In this document: in pieces, positions 56,718 to 64,000 of the stretch | How the letters are laid out: each line of letters begins with the position of its first letter | Position numbering within the stretch: the stretch's first letter is position 1 | Source of the DNA: Tipula vernalis | Taxonomy: Eukaryota > Arthropoda > Insecta > Diptera > Tipulidae | Direction: 5' to 3' | DNA length: 64,000 nucleotides | Assembly: GCA_958295665.1 (NCBI GenBank) | Contig: OY282560.1 | Location: 45,198,333-45,262,332, forward strand | Notes under the pieces: generated by a model | What the model was told of the DNA's origin: nothing | Databases searched by the model: none | Seen by the model: only the letters and a program-made list of their open reading frames with translations | Program-made: the position numbers and the translations under genes

Positions 56718-59030
56718 ATGGCAAAATTGCGATTTGAAGATTAAAAGGTGGAAGAAATTTATTTCTGGGGACAGGGAATTCATCTTCAATTTGATGGATG
56801 GAGAATATATTCAGATTTCACGTGAACTATCAGAACCTGAGTCCAAATCTTCAACTTGATGGATGGAGAATATATTCAGATGTCATGCGAACTATAAGAA
56901 ACTGAGCCCAAATCTGTGACAAAGGGTGTTTTGCCTTTATCAATTTCAGTCAAAACGGAATTTAAAATTCGAAGATTAAATCGAATCACATTTATTTCTC
57001 TGGTTAGGCGATATCTTCATAGCTTGATATGTGTGGAATTGAATCAGCTATTTCGTGAACTATCACAACTTGAGTCCAAATCTCTGAGAATGACCATTAG
57101 TGGCCTTTTATCAATTTCATGCAAAATCGCAATTTGAACTCAAAAATTCGCAGCACATTTATTTCTCTGGTTACGGGATACCTTTATAACTTGATGGATA
57201 GGGAATTTAATCGACTATTTCGTGAACTATCACAACTTGAGTCCAAATCTCTGGGAATGGCCGTTAATGGCCTTTTATCAATTTCATGCAAAATCGCAAT
57301 TTGAACTCAAACATTCGCAGTACATTTATTTCTCTGGTTAGGGAATACGTTTATAGCTTGATAGATAGGGAATTTAATCGACTATTTCGTGAACTATCAC
57401 AACTTGAGTCCAAATCTCTGGGAATGGCCGTTAATGGCCTTTTATCAATTTCATGCAAAATCGCAATTTGAACTCAAACATTCGCAGTACATTTATTTCT
57501 CTGGTTAGAAGATACCTTTGTAGCTTGATGGATAGGGAATTTAATCGACTATTTCGTGAACTATCACAACTTGAGTCCAAATCTCTGGGAATGGCCGTTA
57601 TGGGCCTTTTATCAATTTCATGCAAAATCGCAATTTGAACTCAAAAATTCGTAGCACATTTATTTCTCTGGTTAGGGAATACGTTTATAGCTTGATAGAT
57701 AGGGAATTTAATCGACTATTTCGTGAACTATCACAACTTGAGTCCAAATCTCTGGGAATGGCCGTTAATGGCCTTTTATCAATTTCATGCAAAATCGCAA
57801 TTTGAACTCAAACATTCGCAGTACATTTATTTCTCTGGTTAGAAGATACCTTTGTAGCTTGATGGATAGGGAATTTAATCGACTATTTCGTGAACTATCA
57901 CAACTTGAGTCCAAATCTCTGGGAATGGCCGTTATGGGCCTTTTATCAATTTCATGCAAAATCGCAATTTGAACTCAAAAATTCCCAGCACATTTATTTC
58001 TCTGGTTAGGGAATACGTTTATAGCTTGATAGATAGGGAATTTAATCGACTATTTCGTGAACTATCACAACTTGAGTCCAAATCTCTGGGAATGGCCGTT
58101 ATGGGCCTTTTATCAATTTCATGCAAAATCGCAATTTGAACTCCAAAATTCGCAGCACATTTATTTCTCTGGTTAGGGAATACGTTTATAGCTTGATAGA
58201 TAGGGAATTTAATCGACTATTTCGTGAACTATCACAACTTGAGTCCAAATCTCTGGGAATGGCCGTTAATGGCCTTTTATCAATTTCATGCAAAATCGCA
58301 ATTTGAACTCAAACATTCGCAGCACATTTATTTCTCTGGTTAGGGAATACGTTTATAGCTTGATAGATAGGGAATTTAATCGACTATTTCGTGAACTATC
58401 ACAACTTGAGTCCAAATCTCTGGGAATGGCCGTTATGGGCCTTCTATCAATTTCATGCAAAATCGCAATTTAAACTCAAAAATTCGCAGCACATTTATTT
58501 CTCTGGTTAGGGAATACGTTTATAGCTTGATAGATAGGGAATTTAATCGACTATTTCGTGAACTATCACAACTTGAGTCCAAATCTCTGGGAATGGCCGT
58601 TATGGGCCTTCTATCAATTTCATGCAAAATCGCAATTTGAACTCAAAAATTCGCAGCATATTTATTTCTCTGGTTAAGGCATACGTTTATAGCTTGATGG
58701 ATAGGGAATTTAATCGACTATTTCGTGAACTATCACAACTTGAGTCCAAATTTCTAAGAATGGCCGTTATGGGCCTTTTATCAATTTCATGCAAAATCGC
58801 AATTTGAACTCAAAAATTCGCAGCACATTTATTTCTCTGGTTAGGGAATACGTTTATAGCTTGATAGATAGGGAATTTAATCGACTATTTCATGAACTAT
58901 CACAACTTGAGTCCAAGAGAATGACCGTTAACGGCTTTTTATCAATTTCGTTCAAAATCGCAATTTGTAGTTAAAAATTCGAAGCACCTTTATGTCTGGG
59001 GATAAGGGATACCTTATCAGCTTGATATAG
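56718..59030 (+). repeat. 167 bp tandem array, left arm
   Basis: Eleven full monomers start at 57119 and every 167 bp to 58789. At least two more diverged ones lie at 56718-57118 and a partial one at 58956-59030. Monomers carry TTTATTTCTCTGGTTAGG, TTCGTGAACTATCACAACTT and TTTTATCAATTTCATGCAAA. Each contains a 61-codon frame that overlaps into the next monomer. Because 167 is not a multiple of three, this is a side effect of the repeat rather than a gene family. Confidence 0.92.
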
Positions 59031-61404
59031 TATAACTTTCACATTACGATTAGAGTCAAAATCATTAACGGAAACCATGATTTCTGGTTTTTCCTTTATT
59101 TGCATAGAAAATTATTCCTGATAAAAATTTTTCATAATAAATCATTTATTTTCTTATTAGATTAGAAATCGTATCACATACAAAAAATCTTATAAAGGTT
59201 TTAGTACAACAGGAATTGCATTAACTAAGTAAAAAGCGCCATCTATTATTGTACTATTATATTACGTTGCTTTAACCCTAAACAAACTGTCAAATATTCG
59301 GATAATTAAAGCCAGAGACGGTAAAAGGTTAAAAATCTGGTTTTTCGACAATTTTATCAAAAATCCTAGTGTTGAGTCGGGCAAAAGTGATAAAAATTAT
59401 CATATTTTCTATTACGTTTTGCCATAAAACACACTCATTTGTCACAAAAAAAAAAAAAAAAAAAAACAAGTTTTTTTAGCTGTCAAAATAAATACATATT
59501 TGGAAACAAAATATTTGGCTTAGGAAGGGTATTTTTAGTTATTTTATAAAAAATCGCGATAAATTTGTGTTGATGTTGCTCAAATAGAGGTGATATACCG
59601 AAGTTTGACGTGTTAAATTACTTTTTTCATTTTGGTTGTTTTGTCTGACATGACATAAAATACAACGAAGTGAAGTTAGGGAAATAAAAAACATCATGAT
59701 ATTTTTTATTACTTTTTCTCGACTAAATCACGACCAATAGGTCAAACACCTTAAATTATCGTCAAAAACTGTCGAAAAATGTCAAAAACTGTCGAATATG
59801 GTCGAAACTCTTGAAAAGGATCAAATATTGTCGAAAAGTGTAAAAACTACCGGAAAGTGTTAAAAGCTGTGCGTGCGATATTACGAAAAAGAGGAAACAA
59901 AATATTCTTATTGTTTCGTCAAAAAGTTTCTCAAATATATTGGTAAATTTTGAAACTGTTGAAACTATTGAAACAGTTCTGAACGTAAATGAAGCTAAAA
60001 TTTTACATTTTTCAGTTTTTTTAGCTGTCAAAATGTTTTTTACAGTATCCATCTCTGAATCAAACATATATGTAAAACTAATAAAAAAATCTAAATAAAG
60101 CTAATAAATATTATGTATGAAATGTCATTGTTTTGATAATCATTTTTTGCAAGATTTACAAATTCCAATGAAAAAGAAATGTCAATCACAATTGTGACAA
60201 TTCAAGACGTTAAAAAATTCATCGTTTTTAATCACTCCGGAATTTTTACGAGTTCGTTATTTATTAATAAATAAGTTGGTATATTAAAATAGTTTTTGTG
60301 ACAAAATCTGTGTAATTTTGTACATAATCAAACTAAAGATTTACTGACGGTTAACATAACCTCAAAAAGAAATCATACATGTTTTTTGTGCGTACGATAC
60401 GTATCAAAAACTTGTTTTATCGACATTATAAAGTCAAAAAGTCTCAATTTTTTGCCCTAGATAGTTTTCGAGATATTTAATGCTGAAAGGGGAACAGTCC
60501 TAGTGTTTCCTCGAGCAAACGTGATAAAAAATTTCAATTACTTATGATCCTAACTTCATTCCATTAAATGTTATGTCAAACCCGAGGAAACGACCTAAAT
60601 GAAAGCAATATAAATAAAAATGGAAAATAAACGTCAAACAATTTAATTTATTGTGAAATTTTTTTTAAACATAAATAATTAAATTTGTTAAAGTAATTAA
60701 ATTTTTTCAGTATATTTATATTATGGAAATTGAAATTATTTTAAATTATTAAGTTTTTTTTTGCATAATCAAAAAACAATATTTTTTGACAGATAAAACC
60801 AAAAAAAATCTTGGTTTTTTTTTTTGTGATAAATGAGTGCGTTTTCACTGGGTTCCATTGGAAACAGTTTGCTACTGCCAAGTACTTATGACTAAATATT
60901 CAATGGAATGCCAATTTTTGTGACTTACACGTTCCAACAATTTTTTTCTAACTTTTTTTGTTGAGACTTAGAGCAACACGCAATAGAAAAAATTAACATG
61001 CTATAAAAAGAGAGAAGTATAAAACAAAAATACCGGGCATGCTATAATTTTTTAGCGGTATAAAATCGGCAATGTAACTTTTGATGAATGTCGCGGCTTT
61101 ACTACTTTATTTATCAAAATTACGACTTTGTTTGGCTAAAAAGAAAACTATCCGAACGTAAATTTTAATTTTGTGTGTGTCAGACATCATCAATTGTTTG
61201 GGTCAGACATCATCAATTTATACTATCCGTACCTTTCAATTCAGGCATTTCCTTCGTATGATTATCGTATATATTCATATCTTTGGGTTACGTATAGAGT
61301 AAAGATAACACACAAAAATACAAAAATATTTTAGTAGCAATTTACAATTTTTGTTTGTTTCGCTATTCTTTCGTATTTTTTCGCCTTCAGATATCATACA
61401 AAAC
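59031..61404. other. Loop of the foldback-like structure, no gene
   Basis: AT-rich. It has two loosely related stretches with CCTAGTGTT...GATAAAAA (near 59370 and 60510), a poly-A run near 59448-59466, and the inverted repeat arm at 60145-60385. No coding region is supported. Confidence 0.4.
60145..60385 (+). repeat. Left arm of a 240 bp inverted repeat
   Basis: It matches 62627-62858 in reverse complement, e.g. AAATGTCAATCACAATTGTG and TAAAGATTTACTGACGGTTA. One arm is in the loop of the foldback-like element and the other lies just outside its right end. Confidence 0.8.
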
Positions 61405-61875
61405 ATTCTTTTCAACAATATGTCTATCAAGCTATAAACGTATTCCCTAACCAGAGAAATAATTGTATTGCGAATTTTTATTGATAAAAAATAAAAAATT
61501 GATAAAAGGTCCATAACGGCCATTCTCAGAGATTTGGACTCAAGTTGTGATAGTTCACGAAATAGTCGATTAAATTCCCTATCCATCAAGCTATAAACGT
61601 ATCCCCTAACCAGAGAAATAAATGTGCTCCGAATTTTTAAGTTCAAATTGCGATTTTGCATGAAATTGATAAAAGGCCATTAACGGCCATTCACAGAGAT
61701 TTGGTCAAGTTGTGATAGTTCACGAAATAGCTGATAAAATTGGCTATTATATTTTCTACCCTTCAAACTATGAACGTATCCCCTAACCAGAGAAATAAAT
61801 GTGCGAATTTTGAATTTTAATCTTCAAATTGAGGTTTTATATGAAATTGGCCCAAGTCCATTAACATTTTTTGCG
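61405..61875 (-). repeat. Inverted copies of the 167 bp repeat, right arm
   Basis: Two full copies and one partial copy in opposite orientation, starting from the left with GCTATAAACGTATTCCCTAA and ending near 61875 with the most diverged copy, which resembles the diverged left-edge monomers. Confidence 0.88.
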
Positions 61876-62626
61876 ACAGATTAGAGCTCAGTTTCTACGG
61901 AATACCTGAACAAATTCGCGACCTATTAAAGTATATTCATTGAAAAGTATTTTATAAACTAATTTTTTACTTAACATTTTTTTGGTGTAATTTATTTTTT
62001 CTATTGTACAGAAAATTGAATTCTTATTGGAACAAATTTATAATTTGTACTAAAACTTTGATGTTTATTTTAGTGGTTCGGAACTTTGCTTTTATATTTA
62101 GCACATTGATATTTATCGGAATAGATCCATATGTACTAACAAAGTTAAATTAATTTAATATATTTAATTAAACTACTTCAATGTTCGGACTAAGCTAAAC
62201 AAAATAATCGTTCTGTTTTAATAAAACGCCTAATATGTTTGTTTTATTATTTTACTCTGTCGTGAAGATTAAGAAATTCAGTAAAATAATGCACGGTAGT
62301 AGCACAAATTATCATAATATGTATTCATTTATGGACCGAATCTTTATATTTCAATATAAATGAGCTTTGTGATTCGCATTTTACAAATTTTCTTACATAA
62401 GTTTCAATTAAAATTATGTTCTTTTAATCCCTTGAATTTAATCGAGATTTATTTTAATAACAAAACATTTATAAATAAATTCTGAAATCTTAACAGTGTA
62501 CAAAAAGCACCAACACATACCAAAATCAATGAGAATCCAATAGAATTTTGTTTATTCCAATAGGATTTGTATACATATATCTGGGAAAAAAAATGGGAAA
62601 AACTTCACATCCATCCATTTTGTATG

Positions 62627-62858
62627 TGATTTCTTTTTGAGGTTATGTTAACCATCAGTAAATCTTTAGTTTGATTATGCACAAAATTACACAGATTTTG
62701 TCACAAAAATTGCTTTAATAACACAACTTATTTATTAATAAATTACGAACACGTAAAAATTCCCTAGTGATTAAAAACGATGAATTTTTTGACTTCTTGA
62801 ATTGTCACAATTGTGATTGACATTTCTTTTTTGTTGGAATTGGTAAATCTTGCATTAA
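62627..62858 (-). repeat. Right arm of the 240 bp inverted repeat
   Basis: Reverse copy of 60145-60385, with small indels and roughly 85-90 percent identity by eye. Confidence 0.8.
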
Positions 62859-63324
62859 ATATTTCCATACATTCTATATAACGTACTTGGCGTTCTTTGC
62901 AACAATAGATCATGTTTTCCGAAAGAGGCAGCACGATCAAAGAAAAAGTACAGATCGTTTGCCACTAGATGTCACTACACAATCAAAAAAATATTACTGA
63001 AGTTTTTCAAAAGGACGTTTACAAAAACTTCTCAAAATCAATTTAATTATCACGTATTAATAAAAATTGCCACACATACTAAAAATTGTAAGACATAAAA
63101 ATGTCATACAATTTTTGACAGCACATATTTAGTGACACCTAGTGGAATTATGTGAAAGTTGCTTATGCTCTCAGAGTTTTCCGAAAGATGGTAGCTCTTG
63201 CGATTTAAGAAAATTTGACATTTAGGCCCTTTCCGAAAGTTATACTTATTTATTTAGACATACTTATTTGCCGCCATCTTAAATAAGTAATGTAAAATCA
63301 TCCGAAATGATTTCACATACTTAT
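62859..63324. other. Spacer with a palindrome
   Basis: No gene. A near-perfect palindrome with AAAAATTGTA arms lies at about 63077-63116, and the word TTTCCGAAAG recurs at 62919, 63178 and 63230. Confidence 0.4.
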
Positions 63325-63328
63325 TTAA

Positions 63329-63489
63329 CACTAGAACTACCGACCGGTCAAAATGACCGATTTACATTAATTGAATTCATTTTTTATTGTCATATTAAAA
63401 CTCAACAAAAATTTCTAACATAATCATACAAAAACAAATTAATTCAATAAATGTAAATCCGTAATTTTGACGGGTTGGTAGTTCTAGTG
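63329..63489. mobile_element. piggyBac-type MITE, 161 bp, TTAA duplications
   Basis: Inverted ends of about 50 bp start CACTAGAACTACC and end GGTAGTTCTAGTG. TTAA flanks both sides (63325-63328 and 63490-63493), the target duplication of piggyBac transposons. The interior is non-coding, so the element is non-autonomous. Confidence 0.85.
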
Positions 63490-63530
63490 TTAATATTTTG
63501 ACAGAAACGTCAAAACCATAACAAATAAAT

Positions 63531-63658
63531 TTGTGTTAGAAAAATGAATGAAGCTAAGAAATTCTTGCTTCTTACCTATTTAATAAATAAAAATTTGTGT
63601 TAGAAAAATGGATGAAGCTAAGAAATTCTTGCTTCTTACCTATTTAATAAATAAAAAT
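63531..63658 (+). repeat. 64 bp tandem duplication
   Basis: TTGTGTTAGAAAAATG...AATAAATAAAAAT is repeated with a period of 64 (starts 63531 and 63595) and one substitution (gaatgaag versus ggatgaag). Confidence 0.9.
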
Positions 63659-64000
63659 ATCAAATTATGTGTGAAATTGATCGATAGATCGAAATACGAA
63701 ATTGTATCAAAAATATTTTTAAGTTGAGGTTATGTGTAAATGATTATATGAATATTTAATGTTTCAACTTAAAAATATTAAAAATAAATTTAAAAAAAAA
63801 ATATACATTACATCGCACGTTATATAATTTTCGTTTCACTTTATGTTTATTTTATAAATTTTAATTAAATTGTTTTATAAACAGGTTATTATTAATGGTT
63901 ATCAAAATGTAAACAATGAAAAGTTTGACAGAATTTTATTTTCCATTTTTTATTTTGTAAGAAAGAGATAGCAACATACTTATTTAAATAAGTTACCTCG
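63659..64000. other. AT-rich end of window
   Basis: No gene recognised. ACATACTTATTTAAATAAGT at the very end repeats words seen at 63262-63325. Confidence 0.3.

Larger units (their letters stand above)
56440..62630. mobile_element. Foldback-like element with 167 bp repeat arms
   Basis: The left end (56446-56528, CATTTTGTATGGGTGTGAAG...) is mirrored by 62490-62630, with an extra segment of about 57 bp on the right. Internally, the 167 bp repeat runs forward at 56718-59030 and inverted at 61405-61875. The loop (59031-61404) has no gene. Foldback elements of Drosophila have inverted arms made of tandem repeats, and this structure fits that description. No transposase is visible. Confidence 0.6.

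Noticed and set aside
57119..58955. CRISPR-like array
   Set aside because: Repeats are contiguous 167 bp monomers without unique spacers, and the genome is eukaryotic.
57119..58974. A family of eleven 61-codon genes
   Set aside because: They recur every 167 bp, overlap each other and exist only because each monomer has one ATG and a stop; the repeat is non-coding satellite and the inverted copies on the right are broken.

Overview
This window is intergenic or heterochromatin-like DNA from an insect, most likely a fly (Diptera). The reasons are the very AT-rich background, the transposon families present (Ty3/Gypsy, BEL/Pao, mariner, hAT, Transib-like, piggyBac-type MITE, RNase H-bearing LINE, tRNA-derived SINE), and short 50-60 nt GT..AG introns. 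Almost everything recognisable is mobile or satellite DNA. Only one fragment looks like a host gene: a first exon resembling the TPR region of SMYD4, at 37983-38503 on the minus strand. No prokaryotic operon, rRNA gene or CRISPR array is visible.

Layout. 1-5236: internal region of a nearly intact plus-strand Ty3/Gypsy retrotransposon, with gag and pol overlapping in the -1 frame and a textbook -1 frameshift signal at 1721-1770. 5237-7080: AT-rich, with a 294 bp tandem duplication. 7440-9595 and about 10600-10930: dead LINE copies (RT and RNase H). 11736-13440: minus-strand, 5'-truncated Gypsy remnant. 13420-15544: low complexity and small inverted repeats. 15545-29620: a macrosatellite of four units (3.36-3.66 kb each). 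Every unit carries a hAT transposase fragment, a 1.5-1.85 kb hexanucleotide block based on TTTCAA, a SINE body and an antisense LINE endonuclease fragment.

32506-36576: an AT-rich palindromic repeat field between imperfect inverted repeats, interrupted by a complete tRNA-SINE with an 11 bp target duplication. 36752-37298: a broken reading frame I cannot identify. 37893-38503: the SMYD4-like fragment. 40131-47067: a 6.9 kb element with terminal inverted repeats of about 1 kb built from 122 bp subrepeats, enclosing a degenerate Transib (RAG1-related) transposase and flanked by cggcg/aggcg. 47200-51672: minus-strand BEL/Pao copy with frameshifts and a deleted protease. 52556-54118: a cluster of related LTRs; the last is the 5' LTR of an element whose gag begins with a SAP-like domain (54162-55810), truncated against a mariner fragment. 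56440-62630: a foldback-like structure with 167 bp tandem repeats in the left arm and inverted copies in the right arm. 63329-63489: a piggyBac-type MITE between TTAA duplications.

The parts do not form a pathway. They record nested insertion, truncation and tandem amplification. The items most worth following up are the composite macrosatellite, the long-TIR Transib-like element with its palindromic subrepeats, the foldback array, and the frameshift signal in the first Gypsy element.
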